Below, piece after piece: positions 44,069 to 52,426 of a stretch of 64,000 nt of DNA (the first letter of the stretch is position 1; the number at the start of each line of letters is the position of its first letter). The notes beneath the pieces are model-generated. The model was not told the origin of the DNA. It made no database searches and saw only the letters and a list, made by a program, of their open reading frames with translations. Location of the stretch: the NCBI RefSeq assembly GCF_943913405.1, contig NZ_CALTYA010000019.1, forward strand, positions 1 to 64,000, written 5' to 3'. Origin of the DNA: an uncultured Flavobacterium sp. (GTDB taxonomy: Bacteria > Bacteroidota > Bacteroidia > Flavobacteriales > Flavobacteriaceae). Position numbers and translations under genes: made by a program.

Positions 44069-45106
44069 TTATTTTAGGTATTTTTTAAGTTCGGCCGCCG
44101 CTTGAAGAAACAAAGCTTTAGTCTGCGGAATTTCAGCAAGGCCGTTCAGCAATCCAAAATCATGGATCACGTCATTGTATCGTACTGTCGTAACGGTCAC
44201 GCCGGCATCGCTTAATTTTCTCCCGTAAGCTTCGCCTTCGTCCCTCAAAATATCGTTTTCAGCAACTTGAATCAGGGTGGGAGGCAAGCCTTTTAATTGC
44301 TGTAAAGTAGCTTGAAGTGGCGAAGCATAAATTTCTTTTCTTTTGGAAGGTGCTACATATTGATTCCACATCCATTTCATGAGCGATGCCGTCAGAAAGC
44401 GCTGTTTTCCATATAATTTATAAGATTCAGTTTCAAAATTGGCATCTGTAACCGGCCAGAAAAGAATCTGTACTTTATAATCCACACCGCCTTTTTCCTT
44501 AGCCATCAATGCGGAAGCTGTAGCAAGATTTCCGCCAGCGCTATTGCCAACAATTCCTAATTTTGAGCCGTCGACATTGATTTCATCGCCATGGGCAGTA
44601 ATCCATTTTGCAGCGGCATAAACTTCATTCACTGGTTGCGGATATTTTACTTCTGGAGCACGGGAATAATCTACGAAAACACCAGCATAGCCCGTCAATA
44701 CAGATAAATCACGTACCATTCTTTTGTGTGTTGGATAATCTCCTAAAACCCATCCGCCACCGTGGATGAACATAAAAACGGGCAATTTTCCTTTTGCGCC
44801 TTTTGGTCTTACGATATTCAGCTTGATTTTATAGCCGTCAGAAACAATTTCTTTTTCAGATTCTTCTATTCCCGATAAATCTACCTTGAAAGCTTCTTGC
44901 GCGCCAACTAAAACATTTCGCGCATCAGGAACGGGAAGGCTTTCCAACGGAGCGCCGCCAGAATTTAGAGGTTTTAAAAAATCTTTGACTGCTTTTGTCA
45001 AATGCGGGTCAGAAGCATAATCAACCTGCCCGAAAGCTTCAGAATTATTTCCAGCCGTAACAATAGTCAGCAACAGCATCGGAATAAAGTGTTTGTTATT
45101 TTTCAT
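44069..45106 (-). CDS. secreted acetyl esterase/lipase, HSL family
   Basis: This 345-residue hormone-sensitive-lipase-type esterase has an N-terminal signal-like segment (MKNNKHFIPMLLLTIVTAGNN). The oxyanion motif HGGGWVLGD, nucleophile GNSAGGN, acid in QVAENDILRDE and His in DVIHDFGLLNG are all present. Likely periplasmic. Preceded by the secreted CDKCG protein (17-base gap) and followed 5 bases later by another hydrolase. Confidence 0.9.
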   Translation of the reverse strand: MKNNKHFIPMLLLTIVTAGNNSEAFGQVDYASDPHLTKAVKDFLKPLNSGGAPLESLPVPDARNVLVGAQEAFKVDLSGIEESEKEIVSDGYKIKLNIVRPKGAKGKLPVFMFIHGGGWVLGDYPTHKRMVRDLSVLTGYAGVFVDYSRAPEVKYPQPVNEVYAAAKWITAHGDEINVDGSKLGIVGNSAGGNLATASALMAKEKGGVDYKVQILFWPVTDANFETESYKLYGKQRFLTASLMKWMWNQYVAPSKRKEIYASPLQATLQQLKGLPPTLIQVAENDILRDEGEAYGRKLSDAGVTVTTVRYNDVIHDFGLLNGLAEIPQTKALFLQAAAELKKYLK

Positions 45107-45123
45107 GTTTTCTAGAAATTAAA

Positions 45124-45867
45124 TTATTTTACAGAATAAGGAAGGGAAAGATTGCCGCTCGCCACAGAATAAACTTTATACACGCCGAGCATTGGTTTTT
45201 CACCGCTTTCCGTATGTTTTGTGCCAGCTCCAGTCGAAACTTCCATGTAACAGCCGACGGCATCGAACTTAAAATTTGTCTGATTATTGATTCTGAAATC
45301 AGGAACAATGACGCGAATTGCATTTCCTTTTGCGACGATATTAAATCCGGGGCTGTCCATGTACATTGCCATTCCGGGATTTGTCGGAGGAAGTTTTACG
45401 GCAGGATCGCCTTTTTTGAATTCTTTTACAGACAATCCGCCTTCAACACGCTTGTCTTCCACCAGAATTACCCAGTGCGCATGCCAAATCAGACCGTCAT
45501 TTTCAAAATTTCCGTCATTGTTTTCATCCCATAAAGGCGTGTCTTCAAAATCAGGATGCGAAGTGAGGGCCAAAGCCACGATTCCATCAGTTTTGTTGAA
45601 GCCAATGTCTGTAGATTTCAAAGTCGTAGGGAAAACATAGCCTAAAACCGGAGCACCATTTAATTGCCCGACTGGTTTTGGCATCGTTTCTCCTGCAATT
45701 CCGTCTACTTTGATTTCCCAAACAGTGACGCCAAGGTCTTTGTTATGCGTAATTTTAGCAGATTTGATCTTGAAATTGCTATTATTGTAATTACCGCATT
45801 TGTCACAAGCACTTGCCTTTGAAAAAGTTAAGATTGTGAGACTGATTAAAAAGAATAGTTTTGTCAT
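45124..45867 (-). CDS. secreted protein of unknown function (CDKCG motif)
   Basis: This 247-residue protein has a signal peptide (MTKLFFLISLTILTFSKASA) directly followed by CDKCGN, a two-cysteine motif at the mature N-terminus. The rest is beta-rich with Asp/Asn turns (DENNDGNFENDGLIWHAHW), a potential calcium or metal site, and KGDPAVKLPPTNPGMAMYM. I recognise no family. It is the first gene of the hydrolase-catalase run, so its promoter region (45868-46037) should control the set. Confidence 0.7.
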   Translation of the reverse strand: MTKLFFLISLTILTFSKASACDKCGNYNNSNFKIKSAKITHNKDLGVTVWEIKVDGIAGETMPKPVGQLNGAPVLGYVFPTTLKSTDIGFNKTDGIVALALTSHPDFEDTPLWDENNDGNFENDGLIWHAHWVILVEDKRVEGGLSVKEFKKGDPAVKLPPTNPGMAMYMDSPGFNIVAKGNAIRVIVPDFRINNQTNFKFDAVGCYMEVSTGAGTKHTESGEKPMLGVYKVYSVASGNLSLPYSVK

Positions 45868-46037
45868 TTTGTTTAAATATTAGGTGGATTACTAAATTGA
45901 TTCTGCAGTTATATTGCAAAAGTCAAATGGTATGCCTAAATGTTTAAACTATTGAAAAATAAGGGTATGTGCGGTTTTGCAGTGTTTTTAATTCATTTTT
46001 ATTTCGCTAATTAGCGATATTTCGAGTTTGATTTTGG

Positions 46038-46820
46038 CTAAAATTGATACGTTTTTCCTGATTTTAAATAAGCCGTTTTGTGTTTTAGCAATTCATTTTT
46101 TTCAATGAAATTTTTTAAAAATTTTTCAGTTTCCTTGAAATGCGTCCAGCCTTTGTGATGAATCGGAATAATAATTTTAGGATTTAGAACGAGTGCCGAT
46201 TTCAATAAATCATTGCTGTCCATCGTATATTTTCCAAAACCTGACAGATAGCGAAATTGCACAGAACCAACATGGAAAATGCCTATATTTATTTTATATC
46301 TTTTGGCTACCTCATCAATTCCCTTGAAATAAACCGTGTCGCCAGAAATATAAATCACGCCATTTTCTTGTCCTTCAAATTCAATTACAAATCCGATGAC
46401 TTTTCCAGAAATAAATTCAGGAATCCAGCTTGGCCTGTGCTGTGCGGGCGTTGCAGTAATTTTTAGACCTCTTATTTTTGTTGTTTTTACGTAATAACTT
46501 TCCCAATTATCAAGACCGATTGCATTTTCTAATTTCTTGGAAGCGTTTTTAGTAGAAATTATTTTGGAAACTTTTGAAGCAAATTCTTTTCCTTTTGTAT
46601 CAAAATTATCCTTGTGCTGATGATGGCTCAAAAGAATCAAATCCACATCTTTCAAATCAATATTATGTAAAGCTGGATTTTCTGTTTTTCTAGAAAAAGC
46701 GCCAAAACCATGATAATATAATTTTCCTGCATTGTCCAAAGTCGGATCTGTCAGAATTTTATAACCATTAATTTCTAAAAGGAGGCAAGCGGTATCGATA
46801 TGTGTAATTTTTATATCCAT
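46038..46820 (-). CDS. metallo-beta-lactamase-fold hydrolase, UlaG-like
   Basis: This 260-residue cytoplasmic hydrolase has the metal motif LLSHHQHKDNFD (the H-x-H-x-D-like site), preceded by the family's ITHIDTACLLLEINGYKILTDPTL and followed by ATPAQHRPSW, YISGDTVYF and IPIHHKGWTHF. The fold resembles UlaG/NAPE-PLD-type enzymes. It has its own transcription unit, as a terminator lies upstream of it after the thiolase. A longer relative is at 59030. Confidence 0.85.
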   Translation of the reverse strand: MDIKITHIDTACLLLEINGYKILTDPTLDNAGKLYYHGFGAFSRKTENPALHNIDLKDVDLILLSHHQHKDNFDTKGKEFASKVSKIISTKNASKKLENAIGLDNWESYYVKTTKIRGLKITATPAQHRPSWIPEFISGKVIGFVIEFEGQENGVIYISGDTVYFKGIDEVAKRYKINIGIFHVGSVQFRYLSGFGKYTMDSNDLLKSALVLNPKIIIPIHHKGWTHFKETEKFLKNFIEKNELLKHKTAYLKSGKTYQF

Positions 46821-46865
46821 CAGTTGTTGATTTTAAATTATAAAGTCAAATTTCAAACCAAAAAA

Positions 46866-46893
46866 ATAGCTTACTGAAAATTCCGTAAGCTAT
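46866..46893 (-). terminator. terminator of the thiolase operon
   Basis: A 9-bp perfect stem (ATAGCTTAC with GTAAGCTAT) with a 10-base loop is followed on the minus strand by a T-run. Confidence 0.8.
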
Positions 46894-46918
46894 CTATGCA
46901 ATTAAAAAATCGAATATT

Positions 46919-48196
46919 TTATTTTTCTAAAATCATTGTGATGCCTTGACCGCCGGCAGCGCAAATCGAAATGAATCCTTTGCCAGAACCTTTTTCGTTT
47001 AAAAGTTTTGCCATTACGCCAATTATTCTTCCGCCAGTTGCCGCAAAAGGATGAGCTGCCGCGAGACTGCTTCCTTTTACATTTAGTTTGTTTCTGTCGA
47101 TGGTTCCGAGACTTTTGCTCAGTCCTAATTCTTTACTGAGTTCAGGACTTTCCCAAATCTTTAAAGTGGCTAAAACCTGTGCCGCAAAGGCTTCGTGAAT
47201 TTCATAGAAATCGAAATCCTGCAAAGACAATCCTGCTTTTGTAAGCATTCTGTCAGCGGCAAACAAGGGAGCCAAAAGAAGATTCTGCCTGTTTTTTACA
47301 TATTCTACCGCCGCAATTTCAGCAAAAGAAATGTAGGCCAAAATTGGAAGCCCGTGCTCATTTGCCCAATCTTCGCTCGCTAAAAGTATTGAGGAAGCGC
47401 CGTCAGTCAAAGGCGTAGAATTTCCAGCTGTCAATGTTCCTTCCAATTTATCAAAGGAAGGTTTTAGGGAAGCAAGTTTTTGCAGATTCGTGTCTCTCCG
47501 CAAGTTATTGTCTTTTTCAAGTCCTAAATAAGGCGAAATCATGTCGTCAAAAAAGCCTTCGTCATAAGCTTTTGCCATATTTAGATGACTTTTTAGCGCT
47601 AATTCATCTTGATCTTCACGAGAAATCTTATAATATTTTGCAGTAATTTCGGTGTGGCCTCCCATTGACAATCCAGTTTGTGGTTCAGAATTACTAGGAA
47701 CCAAAGGAGTAAAATCTTTCGGGCGTAATTTCAGAAACTGCTTTATTTTTCCGCCAAGGGATTTTGCTTTCCTTGCTTCTAAAAGTATTTTTCGCATTTT
47801 TTCACTTACGGCAATCGGCATATCGCTGATGGAATCGACACCGCAAGCAATTCCTGAATCAATTTGGCCAAGCGCAATTTTATTAGCAATGTAAATTGCA
47901 CTTTCAATTCCGGTATCGCAAGCCTGTTGCAAATCACAGGCAGGCGTCGCAGGATTGAGAGAAGTTTTCATCACCGATTCTCTAATTAAATTGGTATCTG
48001 TCATGCGTTTTATGACTGCGCCACCAGCAACTTCGCCCAAAAGCTCGCCCTTTAATTTATATTTTTCAACGAGGCCATCAAGCGTAGCCGTCATCATTTC
48101 TTGATTTCCAACTTCTGAATAAGCCGTATTTGCGCGTGCAAAAGGAATTCTATTATATCCAACAACTGCTACTTTTCGAACTTTTATTGTATTCAT
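46919..48196 (-). CDS. fadI: acetyl-CoA C-acyltransferase, FadI-type thiolase
   Basis: This 425-residue thiolase has the nucleophilic Cys in LQQACDTGIESA, the EIHEAFAAQ histidine, the AAHPFAATGGR loop and the C-terminal acid-base Cys in ISICAAGGQG. Sequence style (KVAVVGYNRIPFARANTAYSE) matches FadI/YfcY, which thiolyse 3-ketoacyl-CoA in beta-oxidation. Last gene of the TetR-adjacent operon, 72 bases after the KAS gene. The FadJ partner is not in the window. Confidence 0.9.
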   Translation of the reverse strand: MNTIKVRKVAVVGYNRIPFARANTAYSEVGNQEMMTATLDGLVEKYKLKGELLGEVAGGAVIKRMTDTNLIRESVMKTSLNPATPACDLQQACDTGIESAIYIANKIALGQIDSGIACGVDSISDMPIAVSEKMRKILLEARKAKSLGGKIKQFLKLRPKDFTPLVPSNSEPQTGLSMGGHTEITAKYYKISREDQDELALKSHLNMAKAYDEGFFDDMISPYLGLEKDNNLRRDTNLQKLASLKPSFDKLEGTLTAGNSTPLTDGASSILLASEDWANEHGLPILAYISFAEIAAVEYVKNRQNLLLAPLFAADRMLTKAGLSLQDFDFYEIHEAFAAQVLATLKIWESPELSKELGLSKSLGTIDRNKLNVKGSSLAAAHPFAATGGRIIGVMAKLLNEKGSGKGFISICAAGGQGITMILEK

Positions 48197-48268
48197 AGGA
48201 CTTGATTTTTTGACCGTTGAAACTAAATTTTTAGGACAGAAATTTTTATTGAATTTACAATAAATTAT

Positions 48269-49516
48269 TTAATCATGCTTTTTAAATATTGTTGTTGCTG
48301 TGTGTCCGCCAAAACCAAAAGTGTTGTTTACGGCATAATTTACTTTTTTAGGAATCGATTTTCCGATCACAATATTCAAGTCTTTTGAAATCGAAGGATC
48401 GAGGTTTTCAGTATTTATCGTTGCTGGAATTATATCGTTTTTTACAGACAAAATCGTAATAATGCTTTCAATTGCACCTGCAGCTCCCAAAAGATGTCCT
48501 GTCATTGACTTTGTAGCACTTATTGAGACAGGCAAATTCCCGAAAACGGTATGTATAGCGGTCAATTCACTTAAATCGCCTTGAGGAGTCGAAGTAGCAT
48601 GTGCATTAACATAATCAATAGCTGACGGTTCTATATTTGCTTCCTTTAAAGCATTTTTTATTCCTAAATAAGCACCATAACCGTCTGGAGGCGTTCCTGT
48701 CAGATGATAAGCATCTGCAGCCATGCCTCCGCCAATAATTTCTGCATAAATTTTTGCGTCACGAGCTACTGCATGCTCATAATCTTCCAGAATTAATGCG
48801 CCAGCGCCTTCACCCGCAACAAATCCGTCACGGTCTTTATCAAATGGTTTTGAAGCTTTCTCTGGATTTTCATTGTTTTTTGAAAGTGCTTGCGAAGCGT
48901 TGAATCCGCCAATTGAAGAAGGCGTAATTGCTGCTTCAGAACCGCCGGCAATCATGATTTTTGCTTTTCCGAGTCTTATAGTGTCGAATGCGCTGATTAT
49001 TGCTGTGTTTGAAGAAGCGCAGGCTGAAACCGTAGCATAATTCGGTCCGTGTAATTTATGTCGTATAGAAATCACGCCGGCTGCGATATCAATTATAATT
49101 TTCGGAATAAAATAAGGATTGAAATGTGGCGTTCCGTCTCCGGAATTAAATTCAGATAATTGCTGTTCGAAAGTTGAAATTCCTCCATATCCCGAAGCCC
49201 AAATTACTCCGATTTCAGAACGTTCTTCCTGATTCATCGCTGAAAAATCCAACCCAGAATCTGCAATTGCTTGCTCGCTTGAAGCAATTGCATATTGCGT
49301 GAAAAGGTCATATTTCTTGATTTCTTTTCGATCCATATACAATTCTGGATTGAAATTTTTTACTTCGCAGGCAAATTTTGTCTTAAATTTTGAAGTGTCA
49401 AATTTAGTGATTTCTGAAGCACCGCTTTTTCCTTCGACTATATTTTTCCAGAATTCTTCAACCGTATTTCCTAGTGGCGTAATTGCTCCTAATCCTGTTA
49501 TTACTACTCTTTTCAT
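48269..49516 (-). CDS. beta-ketoacyl synthase, FabF-like
   Basis: This 415-residue condensing enzyme has the Cys-His-His triad: VSACASSNTA, NAHATSTPQGD and KSMTGHLLGAAG. Ending NNTFGFGGHTATTIF. FabF-type enzymes elongate acyl-ACP in fatty-acid synthesis. Here it sits in an operon with two CoA-linked thiolases and a hotdog thioesterase, and not in a fab cluster, so a specialised role is likely (an unusual acyl chain, or lipid remodelling). No ACP gene is in the operon. Confidence 0.9.
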   Translation of the reverse strand: MKRVVITGLGAITPLGNTVEEFWKNIVEGKSGASEITKFDTSKFKTKFACEVKNFNPELYMDRKEIKKYDLFTQYAIASSEQAIADSGLDFSAMNQEERSEIGVIWASGYGGISTFEQQLSEFNSGDGTPHFNPYFIPKIIIDIAAGVISIRHKLHGPNYATVSACASSNTAIISAFDTIRLGKAKIMIAGGSEAAITPSSIGGFNASQALSKNNENPEKASKPFDKDRDGFVAGEGAGALILEDYEHAVARDAKIYAEIIGGGMAADAYHLTGTPPDGYGAYLGIKNALKEANIEPSAIDYVNAHATSTPQGDLSELTAIHTVFGNLPVSISATKSMTGHLLGAAGAIESIITILSVKNDIIPATINTENLDPSISKDLNIVIGKSIPKKVNYAVNNTFGFGGHTATTIFKKHD

Positions 49517-49532
49517 AATTAATTTAGTTGTA

Positions 49533-50018
49533 TTATTTTCTTAAAATCATGCACGTGCTGACTGCGTGCGCATAAACATTTCCATTTTCATCGACAAGCT
49601 GTGCTTCAACCAAAGCCGTTGATTTTCCGCCATGGATAATTTTTCCTACGGCAGTTAATTTTCCTGAATCGATTGTCACAGCTTTCAGATAATTGATTTT
49701 CAATTCGAGCGTGGTGTAGCCAATTCCTTCTTCAAGAACCGAATGAATCGTGCAGCCCATCGCTGAATCAAGAATTGTCGCAATCACGCCTCCATGGACT
49801 GTTCCGATCGGATTGTAATGAAATTCTTCAGGCGTAAATCCAAAAGAAATTTTTCCTTTTTCGATTTTATCCAAAGTGAAATCCATTGTTTTGATTATTG
49901 GCGGAGGAGGAATTTCTCCAGAATTCATGGCGTTTAAATAGTCTAAACCGCTCATCTTTCTAGCTTTTTCAGCACCAATTTTTGGATCTTCCCATGTGAA
50001 ATTTCTAGTTCTTTCCAT
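49533..50018 (-). CDS. hotdog-fold thioesterase, PaaI family
   Basis: This 161-residue thioesterase hydrolyses acyl-CoA. The hotdog signature is HYNPIGTVHGGVIATILDSA with the conserved HGG, then LELKINYLKAVTIDSGKLTAVGKIIHGG. It follows the first thiolase by 5 bases and precedes the KAS gene by 16, so it is operonic. The substrate range is broad in the family. Confidence 0.88.
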   Translation of the reverse strand: MERTRNFTWEDPKIGAEKARKMSGLDYLNAMNSGEIPPPPIIKTMDFTLDKIEKGKISFGFTPEEFHYNPIGTVHGGVIATILDSAMGCTIHSVLEEGIGYTTLELKINYLKAVTIDSGKLTAVGKIIHGGKSTALVEAQLVDENGNVYAHAVSTCMILRK

Positions 50019-50023
50019 GTTGA

Positions 50024-51211
50024 TTATATTTTTTCAGTTGACAGATTTTCTATTACGATTGCTGAAGCGCCACCACCGCCATTGCAAATTGCTGCGACTC
50101 CATATTTTCCGCCTTCTTGTCGCAAAACGGAAGTCAAAGTCGTTATGATTCTGGCTCCAGAAGCGCCGATCGGATGGCCGACCGCAACGCCTCCGCCATA
50201 AATATTTATCTTTTCTGGATTTATTCCTAAGATTTTTTGATTGGCTAGAATAACCGCCGAATAGGCTTCATTAATCTCAAAATAATCAATGTCTTCTAAA
50301 GCTAAGCCAGCTTGTTTCAAGGCTTTCGGAATAGCAATTGATGGTGAAGTTGTGAACCATTCTGGAGCTTGTGCAGCATCAGCATAACCGATTATTTTGG
50401 CTAGCGGAACCAAATTATATTTTTCTAAAGCTTCTTTTGAAACTAAAATCAAGGCAGAAGCTCCGTCATTTAAATTGCTCGCATTGGCTGCAGTTATTGT
50501 GCCTCCTTCCTCAAAAACAGGTGGAAGCTTAGGTAATTTTTCTGGAATTATTTTAAAAATATCTTCGTCTTCCGAAATTACAATTATGTTGTTTTTCTGC
50601 TGTATTTCAATCGGAATAATTTCGTTTTTGAATTTTCCAGATTCAGTAGCAATTGTTGCTTTCGAATAGGAGGAGAGCGCAAATTGGTCTTGGTCTTCAC
50701 GGCTAAGATTATATTCTTTGGCACATAATTCTGCCAAGCGTCCCATGTGTTGGTGGTTGTAAGCGTCAGTTAATCCATCTTTTAGCAAGCCGTCGGTGAA
50801 ATTTGTATTGCCAAGCTTATTGCCTTTTCTCTGCAGGGAATAGTGCGGTACATTGCTCATGCTTTCCATGCCGCCAGCAATTACAATATTATCGATTCCG
50901 AGTTGGATTTGCTGTGCGCCTAACATCACGGCTTTCATGCCTGAAGCGCAAACTTTATTGACGGTTGTCGCATCAGTTTGGTCATCAATTCCAGCAAATT
51001 TTGATGCTTGCCTTGCGGGTGATTGTCCTAGATTTGCGGAAAGCACATTTCCCATATATACAGAATCAATAGCGTCTAAAGGAATATTTGTTTCTGACAA
51101 AGCGCCATTGATGGCAATCTGCCCTAATTTTACTGCCGATAAATCGGATAAATTGCCAAGAAATCCGCCAACTGGAGTTCTTTTTACAGCAACTATAAAT
51201 ACTTCTTTCAT
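50024..51211 (-). CDS. atoB: acetyl-CoA C-acetyltransferase (thiolase)
   Basis: This 395-residue thiolase has the nucleophilic Cys in VNKVCASGMKAVML, the EINEAYSAVIL motif, VGHPIGASGARI and the C-terminal Cys in VAAICNGGGGAS, the full biosynthetic/degradative thiolase-II pattern. It condenses or cleaves acetoacetyl-CoA. First gene of the operon; a TetR-box palindrome ends 15 bases before its start codon. Confidence 0.93.
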   Translation of the reverse strand: MKEVFIVAVKRTPVGGFLGNLSDLSAVKLGQIAINGALSETNIPLDAIDSVYMGNVLSANLGQSPARQASKFAGIDDQTDATTVNKVCASGMKAVMLGAQQIQLGIDNIVIAGGMESMSNVPHYSLQRKGNKLGNTNFTDGLLKDGLTDAYNHQHMGRLAELCAKEYNLSREDQDQFALSSYSKATIATESGKFKNEIIPIEIQQKNNIIVISEDEDIFKIIPEKLPKLPPVFEEGGTITAANASNLNDGASALILVSKEALEKYNLVPLAKIIGYADAAQAPEWFTTSPSIAIPKALKQAGLALEDIDYFEINEAYSAVILANQKILGINPEKINIYGGGVAVGHPIGASGARIITTLTSVLRQEGGKYGVAAICNGGGGASAIVIENLSTEKI

Positions 51212-51225
51212 AATTTAATTTTTTA

Positions 51226-51239
51226 ATACCATTCGGTAT
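51226..51239. promoter_or_regulatory. TetR-type operator before the thiolase operon
   Basis: ATACC-ATTC-GGTAT, a perfect 5-bp-arm palindrome, 15 bases before the thiolase start. The same arms and spacing recur before the tetR gene. Confidence 0.75.
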
Positions 51240-51276
51240 ATTTTTGTTTAAAAAAATGTGATTTATTAAAATTTGC

Positions 51277-51867
51277 TTACACTAGTTCTTCTATTAGTTT
51301 TTGTACAGAAAGCATTATTGTGGATAAATTATTCATCTTTCCAGATAATTTTGTAATCATGATTGCGCCTTCAATTGTTGCGATCATGCTCAAGGCTGTG
51401 GTTTCTGGATTGATATTTTGTGCTTTGAATTCGCCAGCGTCAATTCCTTTATTGATCGCATAAATGATCTGATTTTTCCAAAACTGGATAGCATTATTTG
51501 CCGCTTCTTTTAAAACAGGATGCGTATCATCAGCTTCAATCGCCGTGTTTAAAATCGGGCAACCGCCATTTAGAAAAAGTGTTGTAAAATATTCGGAGTA
51601 GATTGTAGGGTAGACCAGCAACTTTTCTTTGTAAGTTGATTGATTTTCAATTTCGTTTTTGAAAATTTCTTGTAGTTTTTTTACATTAAACTTAAAGGCT
51701 TCTATGGCAACCTCGTCTTTGTTTTCGAAATTGCCATAGATGCTGCCTTTAGTTAATCCTGTCGCTTCTGTGAGATCGCTCAGGGAAGTTCCTGCATAGC
51801 CTTTTTGATTGAAAATAGGCGCAGTTTTCTCTATTATAAATTGTCTGGTTTTTTCAGCTTTTGACAT
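51277..51867 (-). CDS. TetR/AcrR-family regulator
   Basis: This 196-residue regulator has an N-terminal helix-turn-helix (KAEKTRQFIIEKTAPIFNQK, then GYAGTSLSDLTEATGLTKGSIYGNFENKDE) and a C-terminal ligand domain of helices. It is transcribed in the same direction as the thiolase operon, 65 bases before it. Matching palindromes upstream of both genes point to repression of itself and the operon, with an acyl-CoA or fatty acid as a plausible ligand. Confidence 0.93.
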   Translation of the reverse strand: MSKAEKTRQFIIEKTAPIFNQKGYAGTSLSDLTEATGLTKGSIYGNFENKDEVAIEAFKFNVKKLQEIFKNEIENQSTYKEKLLVYPTIYSEYFTTLFLNGGCPILNTAIEADDTHPVLKEAANNAIQFWKNQIIYAINKGIDAGEFKAQNINPETTALSMIATIEGAIMITKLSGKMNNLSTIMLSVQKLIEELV

Positions 51868-51884
51868 GATAAAGAATTACGTGC

Positions 51885-51915
51885 CAAAATTATACCAAAC
51901 GGTATTAAAATACAA
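51885..51915 (-). promoter_or_regulatory. tetR promoter with embedded operator
   Basis: On the minus strand TTG (51913-51915), 20 bases, then TAATTTTG (51885-51892). The palindrome ATACC-AAAC-GGTAT (51892-51905) lies between the two boxes, so binding would block RNA polymerase. Confidence 0.7.
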
Positions 51916-51943
51916 TATTTTTATGCTTTATTTAATAAGGTAA

Positions 51944-52225
51944 CTAATTTACCATCGCCTGATAAAGCATGTCATTATCAGAAAAGTCATTAGAAAGATT
52001 AATTTCAACATGATGTTCTTTGCTCTTGTAGTCGATTTGGCGCGAAATATCTACAACAGTAATTGAAAAGCGACCAAACTTATCAAAGAAATTTTTCTTT
52101 TCTTCTTCATTTGGAATAATGTAAGACATGTTAACGCTCTCGCCAATTTTTGGAAGCTTTACTTTTCCATAGGCTTTAACAGTTACTAAACCAGTTCCGT
52201 AGTCGAAATGGATGATATTTTTCAT
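51944..52225 (-). CDS. small protein of unknown function
   Basis: This protein of about 93 residues from MKNIIHFDYGTGLVTVKAYG is beta-rich at the N-terminus and charged in the middle (PNEEEKKNFFDKFGRF), with a C-terminal KSKEHHVEINLSNDFSDND. The frame is open to 52282, but the extra residues (PKSCLGLTHQSPQ) look untranslated. No signal peptide. No family recognised. It is a lone minus-strand gene between OYE and tetR. Confidence 0.55.
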   Translation of the reverse strand: MKNIIHFDYGTGLVTVKAYGKVKLPKIGESVNMSYIIPNEEEKKNFFDKFGRFSITVVDISRQIDYKSKEHHVEINLSNDFSDNDMLYQAMVN

Positions 52226-52381
52226 AGTTTCAAGTTGAGGGGATTGATGTGTCAAACCTAGACAACTTTTTGGTCTTTCCATTAAGTATAAATACGTATT
52301 TTACAATCCCGAAATCATAAATTTTGATCATGAATTTTTAAGAAAAAAGCTACTTTTTTTAATAATTGATAAAAATAAAAA

Positions 52382-52404
52382 CCCTTTAGATCTTACCTAA
52401 AGGG
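52382..52404 (-). terminator. OYE terminator
   Basis: An 8-bp stem (CCCTTTAG with CTAAAGGG) with a 7-base loop is followed on the minus strand by TTTTTATTTTT. It lies 22 bases after the stop. Confidence 0.8.
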
Positions 52405-52426
52405 CTTTTAATAATTGTATTCTGAT

